A stretch of 35,290 bases of DNA from Phycisphaerae bacterium (GCA_013360585.1 JABWBH010000047.1:1-35290), one strand, 5' to 3'. Counted from the first letter of the stretch, positions 1-8,580 are shown. Program-made: numbers and translations. Notes: generated by a model from the sequence alone, not told the origin.

Positions 1-108
1 GCCGTCTATCGCCAGACGACGGAAGAGTTCATCCGCTGCCTGGAGAACGCCTTCCGGCACTTCGGCGGTGTGCCCCGGACGCTGGTCATCGACAACCTGG
101 TCGCGGCG
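1..108 (+). pseudogene. IS21-family transposase IstA, internal fragment
   Basis: The first 36 codons, open from the window edge, read as the part of an IS21-type IstA transposase just around the second catalytic aspartate: a TTEEFIRCLENAF stretch, then FGGVPRTLVIDNL. In the family this GGVP..L..DNLKAAV segment carries a DDE-domain Asp. The similarity stops abruptly after codon 36, where the family would continue with the rest of the catalytic domain; instead the frame runs into unrelated sequence. No IstB ATPase gene follows, so this is a broken end of an insertion sequence. The upstream part lies outside the window and could be intact. Confidence 0.6.
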
Positions 109-393
109 CATCTGGACGGAACTGCCCTGGACATCAAAGTCCACAGCGACGACGGCACGACCGACGTGGCGCCCGTGGATTCCACCATCGATGCGGTGGA
201 CGACACGTTCTTCGAGCTGTGGATCGACTGCCGCAATCCCGCGGACGTGCAGGTGTACGTGAATGGCGTGGATGCGGTACCCGCGGGCACGACGTTGACC
301 CTGGCCGCGGCGACCAACGCGCTCAAAGCCATCGCGCACATGGAGAAGACCAACGACGATACCGTGGCCGACCTGCGGATACACGAGCAGCGC
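109..393 (+). pseudogene. fragment resembling a phage structural protein
   Basis: The reading frame continues without a stop from the IstA fragment into about 95 residues of different composition. They are rich in Asp, Val and Ala, and include DDTFFELWIDC, DVQVYVNG and LKAIAHMEKT. Short beta-strand-rich stretches of this kind are seen in head or decoration proteins of phages from planctomycetes, but I recognise it only by style, not by a named family. After codon 131 (ADLRIHEQ) the similarity style ends. The frame stays open to 555 through sequence that looks non-coding and overlaps the 3' end of the thioredoxin-like gene on the other strand. I infer a remnant captured by IS21-mediated rearrangement. 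Confidence 0.35.
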
Positions 394-459
394 AATCCTT
401 GGGTTTGCATGTCCTGTCTGATCCGATGCCGGCAGAACACGTTCCGCATCGCGAACCGC

Positions 460-1542
460 TCATGGGATCGTCGCACCCTCGAATTTTCGTTGAATGACTT
501 CGTTTATCGCTTTTTGAACGAATGGGTCTTTCTCCCGTCTCTGAAGCTCCTTTAACAGGTCATGAACGTCGACGTCGGACGACTCGCACACATACAGAAA
601 AAAGCGAACGATCCGATAGCGCGCGTACCGATCGGGATCGTCTGCTTTGACCCGGCGAATCGCTTCCTGACGAAGGCATCTAACCAGATCAGGGTGATCG
701 CGCACCGAATCGAGAACCGGCTTCAGCGCCAACGTTGCTTCATGCCGGATCTCGGCGCCCGCGTCTTCTGTAGTGCTCTCTGAAGGAAAATTTGCCCAGT
801 AAAATCGAAACAGGGATTCCAGAAATGTTCCGTCGGCTCCCATATCCCCGCTATCCAAGTTGCGAACGAGCGCCCAGAGGTGATAGGCGTCAAGCTCCCG
901 GTTGGCACTAAGGCTTGGTATTTGGCCGACAACGACCCCTTCCCGGAAGAGACTCTCTCCAGGACGTGCGAGCGCCGATCCTCTAGATAGAAGCAGTTTA
1001 ATAGCAGCTAAGGCAACCTCCCCCTGACCATCCCAAGCAGTCGTCCCGTCAGGCTGCACAAGACGGTAGTGCGGGTACGCCGCGACGCCGAAGGCTTCAG
1101 GCGAAGCACCGGCGCCGACTACGTACTGGACCTTGCGATCATTGACGAATGAGTTTACGAGTTCAGGGGATTCGCCCGTGAGCGCGAGCACGGTCAACCC
1201 CATAGACTTGTAGTGTGCTTGAAGGTCGTTGAGTTCATCGACGGCCTTCATACAGGGCGCACACCACGTGCCGAACCATACCCAGAGAACCGCTCGGTTC
1301 CTAAGCGACTCCTGAGTAATCTCTCGATCAGAATTGAACCATGTGACAGCAAGGCTGCCGGGCGACGAAGAGCCGCGAACTGACCAGCGATGATCCCACA
1401 CCACAAAGAGTGCTGCGCCGATGACGACGAGCGCAATCGCGACCGCGATCAGCAATCCGGGCAATCGGGTCCTGGTCTGGAGAAGATGAGGAATCCTCAC
1501 GTTACCCTGAGTGGCGCGATTCGCCTTGAAGAACCCGCTCAC
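460..1542 (-). CDS. membrane-anchored thioredoxin-like (TlpA/ResA-type) protein
   Basis: A 360-residue protein with one N-terminal membrane segment (about residues 29-49) followed by an extracytoplasmic thioredoxin fold. The active site WCAPC is at residues 93-97, preceded by the usual VLWVWFGTWC strand. A cis-Pro-like AAYPHYRLVQPDG segment comes later, so this is a TlpA/ResA-type thiol-disulfide oxidoreductase. The C-terminal 180 residues are not part of the thioredoxin fold; they look helical and I do not recognise them. I chose the GTG at 1542 because AAGGGAG lies 6-7 bases upstream. A TTG at 1599 would extend the protein by 19 residues. The gene lies 117 bases downstream of the Cys-rich lipoprotein gene on the same strand, so the two may be co-transcribed. 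A role in disulfide handling of that lipoprotein is only a guess from context. Confidence 0.75.
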   Translation of the reverse strand: MSGFFKANRATQGNVRIPHLLQTRTRLPGLLIAVAIALVVIGAALFVVWDHRWSVRGSSSPGSLAVTWFNSDREITQESLRNRAVLWVWFGTWCAPCMKAVDELNDLQAHYKSMGLTVLALTGESPELVNSFVNDRKVQYVVGAGASPEAFGVAAYPHYRLVQPDGTTAWDGQGEVALAAIKLLLSRGSALARPGESLFREGVVVGQIPSLSANRELDAYHLWALVRNLDSGDMGADGTFLESLFRFYWANFPSESTTEDAGAEIRHEATLALKPVLDSVRDHPDLVRCLRQEAIRRVKADDPDRYARYRIVRFFLYVCESSDVDVHDLLKELQRREKDPFVQKAINEVIQRKFEGATIP

Positions 1543-1659
1543 AAACGGCTCCCTTCGCACCAAGCAGGCGGTGTAGCCCTCGCGAACCGTCAAAATCAAG
1601 CCACGAGATTGAACCGTGCCGCCCAGAAACGCTAAATCGCGATACTGGTAGCCATACGA

Positions 1660-2241
1660 TCAATTCGCGTGGTAGGTCTCGAACCACCACACGCGTACGA
1701 TCGCATTAAACTGCACCTTGTATGCGCACAGCCCAGACTCGCCCAGTTCATCCAAGGTATCCTCCGCCTCCTCCTGGGCGTACAGCAAATATTCGTCGAA
1801 GTTCTCCTCAGTGAGTTCAGCAAGATGGTCAAGTGCATCACTCTGGATATCGCTGAGCAACAAGGACTGCTCCTCGACAGAAAGAGAGCACACAAACTGC
1901 TGGAGATCGGGATCTGCAAAGTACGATGGCAGCGCCGCAAAAATTTCATCGTAGTACTCCGTCTGGCACGCTGTCGTCGGGGAACAACTGGTCTGAGAAG
2001 GATCTTCTTCCGAGTTGGCGTATTGATCATCACACCCGTCCAGACAAGCTGTCTTTGCCGGAGAGTTATTCTTTCCATGCTTCCGGGTACAGCAATCGTA
2101 ACAGCCCGTTTTGCTGTGACAAATACCCGGCTCCGAGCAGTTTGTCGTCGAAGTGGGGTCTTCGCAGTAGTTGGGGCATCCTACGATGAACGGCATTACC
2201 GTCGCACAACATGAGGCCAACAGCCAAGAGCGCCGCAACAT
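1660..2241 (-). CDS. Cys-rich lipoprotein, function unknown
   Basis: A 193-residue protein with a typical lipoprotein leader: MLRRSW, a hydrophobic stretch, and the lipobox IVGC with the acylated Cys at residue 22. The mature N-terminal half is packed with cysteines, including CYDCC, CLDGCDD and SCSPTTAC, suggesting disulfides or metal binding. The C-terminal half is acidic and helical (SVEEQSLLLSDIQSD and a Glu/Asp-rich stretch). No known domain is recognised. The ATG has GAGAAG about 8 bases upstream. Its leader region contains a (TTCCC)n tract 20 bases before the start codon, which makes length-dependent expression possible. The next gene downstream on the same strand is a thioredoxin-like protein. 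Confidence 0.65.
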   Translation of the reverse strand: MLRRSWLLASCCATVMPFIVGCPNYCEDPTSTTNCSEPGICHSKTGCYDCCTRKHGKNNSPAKTACLDGCDDQYANSEEDPSQTSCSPTTACQTEYYDEIFAALPSYFADPDLQQFVCSLSVEEQSLLLSDIQSDALDHLAELTEENFDEYLLYAQEEAEDTLDELGESGLCAYKVQFNAIVRVWWFETYHAN

Positions 2242-2260
2242 GATCGAACTTCTCGATGAA

Positions 2261-2294
2261 GGGAAGGGAAGGGAAGGGAAGGGAAGGGAAGGGA
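2261..2294. repeat. pentanucleotide tandem repeat (GGGAA)n
   Basis: Six full GGGAA units plus GGGA run without interruption for 34 bases. The tract lies 20 bases upstream of the lipoprotein start codon (2241, minus strand), probably within the 5' untranslated region, where the RNA would read (UUCCC)n. Seven GGG runs separated by AA also fit the G3N2 pattern of a parallel G-quadruplex on the plus strand, which is the template strand for the lipoprotein gene. Such tracts change length by replication slippage. Confidence 0.9.
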
Positions 2295-2338
2295 CCCACG
2301 GGGTGCCTCCCGCCCTGCCCGAATCTCATCTTCGTCTT

Positions 2339-2366
2339 ACAGTATTGCGCAGTATCGGACCGTCAA
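2339..2366 (-). promoter_or_regulatory. candidate sigma70-type promoter for the Cys-rich lipoprotein gene
   Basis: Read on the minus strand, TTGACG (2366-2361) is followed after 16 bases by TACTGT (2344-2339). An AT-rich stretch (AATATATTAATTATCTAGA) lies just upstream, an UP-element-like context that stands out in this GC-rich DNA. Transcription would start near 2332 and include the pentanucleotide repeat in the leader. The -10 box is imperfect. Confidence 0.35.
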
Positions 2367-2446
2367 GCGAAATCTAGATAATTAATATATTTTCACCCCG
2401 ATGCCGCTTTCGCACTCCCGTCCCGGCCTGGGCCACCGGAATTCCA

Positions 2447-3853
2447 TCACAGCTCCTCGAACCGCGCCGTGAAGTGTCGCAGGACCGGAGGTTCATAGGT
2501 AAAGCGAAGTCCGCGCAACGCCTGGCGGCGCTGGTGGACTTCGGTGACGGCCTCGATGACGTAGTCCACGTGGCTTTGCGTGTACACCCGCCGCGGCATC
2601 GCCAGGCGCACCAGTTCCAGGCGCGGCGGCGACGCTCCCGCGCCGCCCGGCGCGGCGACCGCAGCGTTGGATGACGCTGTTTTGGTACTTCCGCCGAACA
2701 TCACGGATCCGATCTCGACGGCGCGGATGCCGGCGTGGCGATACAAGGCGCAGACAAGGGCCTGTCCGGGAAACTGCGCTGCGGGAATGTGCGGGCAGAA
2801 GGCGGCCGCGTCGAGGTACACGGCGTGCCCACCGGGCGGTTCGAGAATCGGCACGCCCGCAGACAGCAACCGTTCTCCCAGATATTCAACGCTGCGGATG
2901 CGGTAGGTGAGATAGTCTTCGTGAATGACTTCCTCAAAGCCCTGGGCCATCGCCTCCAGATCGCGCCCTGCAAGCCCGCCGTAGGTGACGAATCCCTCGG
3001 TGAGAATGAGCAGGCTGCTGGCCCGCTGAAAGAGCAACTCATCGCGCAGGAGCAAAAGCCCTCCGATGTTCACCAGCCCGTCCTTCTTGGCGGAGATCGT
3101 CGCGCCGTCCGCCAGCTCGAACATCTCGTGAACGATGTCGGCGACGGGCTTGTGATCGCAGCCGGGCTCGCGGCGCTTGATGAAGAAGGCGTTCTCGGCG
3201 AAGCGGCAGGCGTCCAGGAAGAGCGGCAGTCCGTGCCGGTCGCAGACGGCGCGGACGGCGCGGAGGTTCTCCAGGCTGACGGGCTGACCGCCGCCGCTGT
3301 TGTTGGTGATCGTGACCATCACGAGCGGGATGCGTTCCGGACCGACGCGCTGAATGAGGCGCTCCAGTTCGGCGACGTTCATGTTGCCTTTGAAGGGATG
3401 TCGGTTGCGCGGGTCGCGGGCCTCGGGAATCGGCAGATCGACGGCTTCGGCGCCGGAGTGCTCGACGTTGGCGCGGGTGGTGTCAAAGTGGGCGTTGTTG
3501 GGGACGACCTTGCCGGGACCGCCGACGAGTTCAAAAAGAATGCGCTCGCTCGCCCGGCCCTGGTGCGTGGGCAGGACGTGCTCGAAGCCGGTGAGTTCGC
3601 GGATGCGGTCCTGGAAACGGTAGAAACTCTTCGCACCGGCGTAGGACTCATCGCCGCGCATGATGCCCGCCCACTGCTCGGATGACATCGCCCCGGTCCC
3701 GCTGTCGGTAAGCAGGTCGATGAGCACGTCCTCGGCCTTGAGCAGGAAGACGTTGAACCCGGCCTCGCGCAGGAGGCGCTCGCGCTGCGGGGCGGTGGTC
3801 ATGCGGATCGGTTCGACAACTTTGATGCGGAACGGTTCGATGATGGTCTTCAT
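2447..3853 (-). CDS. tnaA: tryptophanase (PLP-dependent beta-eliminating lyase)
   Basis: A 468-residue cytoplasmic PLP enzyme of the tryptophanase/tyrosine phenol-lyase family, cleaving L-tryptophan to indole, pyruvate and ammonia. Family marks are IDLLTDSGTGAMS, PTHQGR (95-100), D214 and R217 in FLDACRFAENA, the Schiff-base lysine in SAKKD (K257), and the C-terminal TYEPPVLRHFTARF. Two specificity positions point to tryptophanase: FDTT has Asp where tyrosine phenol-lyase has Thr (TPL Thr124), and EIGS has Ile where TPL has Arg381. Elsewhere the sequence is closer to TPL (SSEQWAGIM, IVHEMFELADG, GLAGRDLEAMA). The start at 3853 matches the family N-terminus (IIEPFRIKVVEP) and has GGAGA 7 bases upstream; the frame stays open further upstream but that part is not coding. 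No tnaB permease is adjacent and I see no tnaC-like leader peptide. Confidence 0.9.
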   Translation of the reverse strand: MKTIIEPFRIKVVEPIRMTTAPQRERLLREAGFNVFLLKAEDVLIDLLTDSGTGAMSSEQWAGIMRGDESYAGAKSFYRFQDRIRELTGFEHVLPTHQGRASERILFELVGGPGKVVPNNAHFDTTRANVEHSGAEAVDLPIPEARDPRNRHPFKGNMNVAELERLIQRVGPERIPLVMVTITNNSGGGQPVSLENLRAVRAVCDRHGLPLFLDACRFAENAFFIKRREPGCDHKPVADIVHEMFELADGATISAKKDGLVNIGGLLLLRDELLFQRASSLLILTEGFVTYGGLAGRDLEAMAQGFEEVIHEDYLTYRIRSVEYLGERLLSAGVPILEPPGGHAVYLDAAAFCPHIPAAQFPGQALVCALYRHAGIRAVEIGSVMFGGSTKTASSNAAVAAPGGAGASPPRLELVRLAMPRRVYTQSHVDYVIEAVTEVHQRRQALRGLRFTYEPPVLRHFTARFEEL

Positions 3854-3960
3854 GCCGGGTCTCCGTGCTACGAGAAAGAGTGACCGGCAAGTGCCGTGCC
3901 GTAAAGCACAGCCGAGCGCGACTCGGTCAGGTGACGGGCGTCGTAGGCCGCGGGTGGGGG

Positions 3961-4641
3961 CTAGGAGGTCTTGATGATGCGGACTTTCGGGGCGCGGAGG
4001 AGGCGCGTTGCGCCGCCACGGTCGCGGACCTCGATGATGACGTCCACCTCCTCGCCCGGTTCCCAGAGCGGTCCGTCGCGGAAGACTTTCTCCTTCATGC
4101 CCGGCTCGTCGGGACGTTCCTCGACGAGGAACTTCCCGGTCCAGATCTCCTCGCCTCTGACCAGCCAGACCCGCCCGGCGTCCACGCCGTCGGGGAACGA
4201 TTTCGCCCCCGCGTCGGCGACGAGCAGTTTGATTGACGCCATCAAAGGCTTGCCGCCCGGCGGGCTGATCGGCATGTAATCGCGCCACAGGAACGCCTCG
4301 AGTCGAAGCGTCACGCCTTCAACAACAACAGACAGCGGTGCAGCGAGCAACGCCCCGCGCGTCGACTCGGGCGCGGGTCGTAAGGATCCGTCAGGCTTCG
4401 GTTCGGCGCTGGAATCAGCCGGTGCGGAGTTCGGCGAAGACGGGGGGACGGGTGGGGACGGAGCGTCGGGGTTAGCGGAGGCTTCGTCTGTCCCGGCGCC
4501 GGGAGCGACATCAGCGGGCGGCAACACGTGCGGGGCCTCTGAGGGCGCAGAGTCGGAGGCTTTTCGACACGAGACCGACAACGCGGCAATTGTCAGGATC
4601 ACGAGCAGAATCTCTCGAGCGTGGATCGCATCTTGCATCAT
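3961..4641 (-). CDS. lipoprotein, function unknown
   Basis: A 226-residue exported protein. The leader ends in the lipobox LSVSC with the acylated Cys at residue 25. A long Pro/Ala/Ser/Glu-rich linker follows (about residues 27-95), then a compact beta-rich C-terminal domain with VTLRLEAFLWRDYMP, RVWLVRGEEIWTGKF and EVDVIIEVRD. This is the layout of a surface- or periplasm-exposed tethered domain; I do not recognise the family. The first of two adjacent ATGs (4641) has GAGGGG about 7 bases upstream, so it is preferred over an upstream ATG at 4689. It lies 107 bases upstream of the tryptophanase start on the same strand, so co-transcription is possible. Confidence 0.65.
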   Translation of the reverse strand: MMQDAIHAREILLVILTIAALSVSCRKASDSAPSEAPHVLPPADVAPGAGTDEASANPDAPSPPVPPSSPNSAPADSSAEPKPDGSLRPAPESTRGALLAAPLSVVVEGVTLRLEAFLWRDYMPISPPGGKPLMASIKLLVADAGAKSFPDGVDAGRVWLVRGEEIWTGKFLVEERPDEPGMKEKVFRDGPLWEPGEEVDVIIEVRDRGGATRLLRAPKVRIIKTS

Positions 4642-4888
4642 CTTCAGACCCCTCTGAGAGTCCGCCTCGACATCAGGGACGCTCGTCACGACGCCTACCC
4701 AGAACCCCGGACGCGAACCCCCTCGCCCCTCCGTCGCCTCGAGTTCACCGTCGAGTCCGGCGCAGGGTTCTGACGCACATCATATGAAGAAGTTTCCGAT
4801 CCGGCAGGAGCCGTGACATCGAAAACACCTGGCGCCGGCGTGAAGAGCAAGGGAACGCCCTCTCGCGCCGTTACGGTGCATATCAGGC

Positions 4889-4917
4889 TTGTGAAGATTT
4901 TGCGGTGGTCTTAACAT
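4889..4917 (+). promoter_or_regulatory. candidate promoter for dxr-rseP
   Basis: TTGTGA (4889-4894) and TAACAT (4912-4917) are separated by 17 bases. Transcription would begin near 4924, after the in-frame ATG at 4916, which favours the ATG at 4970 as the dxr start and gives a leader of about 45 bases. The remaining 4642-4888 stretch between the divergent genes shows nothing else that I can support. Confidence 0.4.
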
Positions 4918-4969
4918 GCTTGGGGCATCATCAGCGCCACTGCATTTTACTTATTCTCAATCGTTCTCA

Positions 4970-6127
4970 ATGAAGAAAAAGGTCATTGTTCTCGGCTGCG
5001 CCGGCTCGATCGGGCGAAGCAGCCTTGATGTCCTGGCGAATCTGTCCGACGACTGGGAGGTGGTCGGGCTGGCGACCGGGTCGCGGGTTGACGTCCTGCT
5101 GGAGCAGGCGGCACGTTTCAATTCGTGCGCGGTGGCGATCGCGGACGAGGCCCGTGCGGGCGCGGCCCGTCGCGGGGCGACCGGGATTTCGCGCGTGTTT
5201 GCCGGACCGGCGGCGACGGTCGAACTGCTGGATGCGGTCGAGTGTGATTGTGTGATCGCTGCGATCTCGGGAGCGGCTTCGCTTCACGCAACGTTGCGCG
5301 CCGTCGAACTCGGTCGGCGGGTGGCGCTGGCCAACAAGGAGGCGCTGGTCGTGGCGGGGGGAGTGCTGACCGCCCTGGCCCAGCGCACCGGGGCGGAGAT
5401 CATCCCGGTGGACAGCGAGCACTCCGCGGTGTTTCAGGCGGTGCATGCCGGTCGCCCGGAAGACGTGCTGCGCATCATCCTCACCGCTTCGGGCGGACCC
5501 TTTCGGACCTGGTCCGCCGAGAGGATGCAGCGGATCACGCCTCAGGACGCGCTGGAACATCCCACGTGGCGGATGGGTCCGAAGATCACGATCGACTCGG
5601 CGACGATGATGAACAAGGCCCTGGAGGTGATCGAGGCACACTGGCTTTTCAACATGCCCGCGGACCGGATCGAAGTGGCCGTCCACCCGGAGTCGATCGT
5701 TCACTCGCTGGTCGAATTCAAGGACGGGTCGATGATGGCGCAACTCGGGACGCCGGACATGCGTACGCCGATCCAGTACGCTCTGACGTATCCGGCCCGT
5801 CGCGCGTGCCCGTCGAAGCGCCTGGACCTGACAGCGGTCGGCACGCTGACGTTTGAGGCGCCGGACCTCGACCGGTTTCCCGCGTTGCACCTCGGGTTTG
5901 AGGCGGCGCGGCGCGGCGGGACGGCGGGTGCAGCGTTGAATGCGGCGAACGAGGCCGCGGTTGAGTTGTTTCGGGAGGGGCGGATCGGGTTCGCGGACAT
6001 CGCGGGACTGACCGGACGGGTGATGGATGCGCACGCCTGGGAGGCGTCGCCGGCGCTGGAGACGTTGCTGGCGGTCGATGCCTGGGCGCGGGACGAGGTA
6101 AGGAAATGCACGACTTCTCTGCGGTGA
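4970..6127 (+). CDS. dxr: 1-deoxy-D-xylulose 5-phosphate reductoisomerase
   Basis: A 385-residue enzyme of the non-mevalonate isoprenoid pathway. It rearranges and reduces 1-deoxy-D-xylulose 5-phosphate to 2-C-methyl-D-erythritol 4-phosphate using NADPH and a divalent metal. The N-terminal nucleotide-binding loop GCAGSIG is at residues 9-15. ANKEALVVAG, the metal ligands in VDSEHSAVFQ, the substrate loop LTASGGPFRTW, and MGPKITIDSATMMNKALEV are all present. The length matches the family (about 390-400). The start at 4970 is chosen because MKKKVIVLGCAGSIG aligns with known N-termini; no clear Shine-Dalgarno precedes it. The 3' end overlaps the start of rseP, a neighbour of dxr in many bacteria. 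Confidence 0.95.
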   Translation: MKKKVIVLGCAGSIGRSSLDVLANLSDDWEVVGLATGSRVDVLLEQAARFNSCAVAIADEARAGAARRGATGISRVFAGPAATVELLDAVECDCVIAAISGAASLHATLRAVELGRRVALANKEALVVAGGVLTALAQRTGAEIIPVDSEHSAVFQAVHAGRPEDVLRIILTASGGPFRTWSAERMQRITPQDALEHPTWRMGPKITIDSATMMNKALEVIEAHWLFNMPADRIEVAVHPESIVHSLVEFKDGSMMAQLGTPDMRTPIQYALTYPARRACPSKRLDLTAVGTLTFEAPDLDRFPALHLGFEAARRGGTAGAALNAANEAAVELFREGRIGFADIAGLTGRVMDAHAWEASPALETLLAVDAWARDEVRKCTTSLR

Positions 6128-8580
6128 TGAGCGTTTTCGATGTCGAAGGGTTGCTGCTCGGGCAGAGCATCCTCGCCCTGGTCTGGGACAAGGTCTGGCC
6201 CGTGCTGGCGATTTTCCTGGGCTTCTCGGTCATCATCTTTGTTCACGAGCTGGGGCACTTCGCGGTGGCGAAGTGGTGCGACGTGCGCGTCGAGAAATTC
6301 GCGATCGGTTTCGGGCGAGAGATCTGGGGCTTCACGCGCGGCGAGACGCGGTATTCGTTCAACCTCCTTCCGATGGGCGGGTACGTGAAGATGCTCGGGC
6401 AGGAGGACTTCGACGACAAGACGCTCGAACTGAAGGCGAAGAACGACCCTCGCTCCTTCGCCAACAAGTCCGTCGGGCAGCGCGCCGCCGTCGTCTCCGC
6501 CGGCGTGATCATGAATCTCATCTTCGCGTTCATTCTCTTCATGATCGTCTTTCTGGTGGGCATCGAGGCGAAGGTGCCGCGCATCGGACTGGTCATGCCC
6601 GACAGCCCCGCCGACCGCGCCGGGCTCCGCGCCGGCGACCTCGTCCGCGAAGTCAACGGCGCCGACATCCGCGACTGGATCGAAGTCGCCACCGGCGTCG
6701 CCCTCGCCCCGCCCTTCGAGCCGGTCGAGTTCTACGTCGACCGCGCGGGCGAACGCTTCGGACCGATCCTCGCCACGCCGGAGGACAACCCCCTGGTCGG
6801 ATATCAGACGATCGGCATCCAGCCGCCGATGATCCGCAGGATCACTCAGGTTCCGCGAGAGTTTGACGCCGCCGACGAGTCGCTGCCGCGGATCGGCGAC
6901 GAGCTGGTCGAGGTGGACGGCCAGCCCGTCACGCCCGCCAACGTCAACGAGATGTTCGCCCTGCTGGCGCTGCGCGACTCGTTCGTGGTTGAACGCCGCG
7001 ATCCGAAGAACCCTTCCGCGCCCGCGACGCGCGTCCCCGTGCGGATCGAACCGCAGATCCAGTTCATCTCCGGCGACCCGGGCGACCGCTACCTCGGCAA
7101 TCTCCTCGGACTGATGCCGCTCGTGCGCCTCGATAACGTCATGCCGAAGCAGCGCGCGGCGATCGCCGGGCTGGATGAGGGCGACACGATCCTCATGTGG
7201 GATGACATTCAGCATCCGACGCAGCGACAGGTCATGCGTTCCACTCTGGATAACCCCGACCGGGACATCGCCTTTATCGTTCGCACTGCCGAAGGTCGCA
7301 CGCGCCACGGCTTCGTTCGTCCGGCGCCCGTGTCGAAAACCCGCGGGACGATCCAGGCGTGGGCGGAACCGACGCCGCAATCCGGCGAGGACACGCCGAA
7401 GGCGCGCCTTGTGGACGTGCGTCCGAAAGGCGCAGCGGCGCGGGCGGGGCTGGCGGAAGGCGATCTCGTCGTCGCCTGGAACGACGAGCGCCTGCCCACC
7501 GCCTACGACATCAACCGCGACATCGAGTTCCGCCGCACCGACGCCGTTGAATTGACGGTGCGCAAGCCGGACGGACGGGAAGTCACGGTGCGGATTCCGG
7601 TCGCGATGGGCGGTATGATCCAGGCCCTTCCGCAGTTGATCGCCCACGACAACCTTACCGTCGCCGGTGTCCTGCTCACGCTGGACGGGCGGCCTTCCCC
7701 TGCCGCCGTGGCGGGCATTCCCGCGGGCGCCGTATTGAAGAGCGTCGCCGGCCGGCCGGTCGTCACCTGGCGTCAGGTCATTCTCGCGTTCCGCGAGCAC
7801 GCGGGGCGCACGGTCGACGTCGAGTACGCGGTGAACGACCAGCGGCACACCGCCGCATTGGCGATCCCCCCGACCTTGCGCACCGTGCTTGCCCTCGGTC
7901 TGGAGGCGAATTTCGTATCCGTCGCCGGCGAGTCGTGGGCCGCCGTCACCTCCGTCAAAGGCACGCAGGACTACGCCGTCTCGCACGCCGAGGGTCTGGC
8001 GGCGCTGCTGCGTGAAAACGTCAACCGCGAAGTCGAAGTGCGCTTCCGCCGCACGCCCACCGCCCCTGTCGAGTCCGCCAACGTGACGATCACGCCCGAC
8101 ATGATCGACCCGTGGGACAGCCGGATCGCCTTCAAGGGCGAAATTTACGGCGACCTCGAGACGTTCATTCTCCGCGAGAGCAACCCGATCTCCGCGATCG
8201 AGCTGGGCGTCCGCAAGACGCACGAGATGGTCATGCAGGTCTATCAGACGATCGACCGGATGGCCTTCTCGCGCAGCATCAGCGCCGACTCGATCTCCGG
8301 ACCGGTGGGCATCGTCTCCCTCGGAGGGAACGTCGCCCGCCGAGGGACGATGCAGCTCCTTTTCTTCCTCGCGGTGCTCTCCGCCAACCTCGCGGTGATC
8401 AACTTCCTTCCGCTCCCGATCGTGGACGGCGGTCTGATGGTTTTCCTCCTCATCGAAAAGATCAAGGGAAGCCCCGTCAACATGAAGGTCCAGGTCATCA
8501 CCCAGACCGTCGGCATCATCCTCATCGTCACCGCCTTCCTCTACGTCACGTTCAACGACGTGGTGAGGTTGTTCAACTGA
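6106..8580 (+). CDS. rseP: site-2 zinc metalloprotease RseP with expanded PDZ region
   Basis: An intramembrane M50 protease that cuts transmembrane anti-sigma factors or similar substrates. The zinc motif HELGH is at residues 47-51 in the first membrane helix. A second helix starts near residue 128 (AAVVSAGVIMNLIFAF). The C-terminal part has the second active-site motif NFLPLPIVDGG and closing helices. At 824 residues it is almost twice the usual 450. The extra length is periplasmic: I count four or five PDZ-like units, around MPDSPADRAGLRAGDLV, LPRIGDELVEVDGQPV, AIAGLDEGDTILMWDD, AARAGLAEGDLVVAWND and GIPAGAVLKSVAGRPV. The ATG at 6106 overlaps dxr by 22 bases and follows GAGGTAAGGAA. A second in-frame ATG at 6127 forms a TGATG junction with the dxr stop; either could be used. 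Confidence 0.93.
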   Translation: MHDFSAVMSVFDVEGLLLGQSILALVWDKVWPVLAIFLGFSVIIFVHELGHFAVAKWCDVRVEKFAIGFGREIWGFTRGETRYSFNLLPMGGYVKMLGQEDFDDKTLELKAKNDPRSFANKSVGQRAAVVSAGVIMNLIFAFILFMIVFLVGIEAKVPRIGLVMPDSPADRAGLRAGDLVREVNGADIRDWIEVATGVALAPPFEPVEFYVDRAGERFGPILATPEDNPLVGYQTIGIQPPMIRRITQVPREFDAADESLPRIGDELVEVDGQPVTPANVNEMFALLALRDSFVVERRDPKNPSAPATRVPVRIEPQIQFISGDPGDRYLGNLLGLMPLVRLDNVMPKQRAAIAGLDEGDTILMWDDIQHPTQRQVMRSTLDNPDRDIAFIVRTAEGRTRHGFVRPAPVSKTRGTIQAWAEPTPQSGEDTPKARLVDVRPKGAAARAGLAEGDLVVAWNDERLPTAYDINRDIEFRRTDAVELTVRKPDGREVTVRIPVAMGGMIQALPQLIAHDNLTVAGVLLTLDGRPSPAAVAGIPAGAVLKSVAGRPVVTWRQVILAFREHAGRTVDVEYAVNDQRHTAALAIPPTLRTVLALGLEANFVSVAGESWAAVTSVKGTQDYAVSHAEGLAALLRENVNREVEVRFRRTPTAPVESANVTITPDMIDPWDSRIAFKGEIYGDLETFILRESNPISAIELGVRKTHEMVMQVYQTIDRMAFSRSISADSISGPVGIVSLGGNVARRGTMQLLFFLAVLSANLAVINFLPLPIVDGGLMVFLLIEKIKGSPVNMKVQVITQTVGIILIVTAFLYVTFNDVVRLFN

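Noticed and set aside
3854-4288. N-terminal extension of the tryptophanase frame
   Set aside because: It overlaps a lipoprotein gene in another frame, is Arg/Gly-rich and is absent from the family; the family N-terminus begins at 3853.
4779-4784. Minus-strand TATGAT as a promoter for the lipoprotein at 3961-4641
   Set aside because: No acceptable -35 hexamer at a proper distance; left out as too weak.
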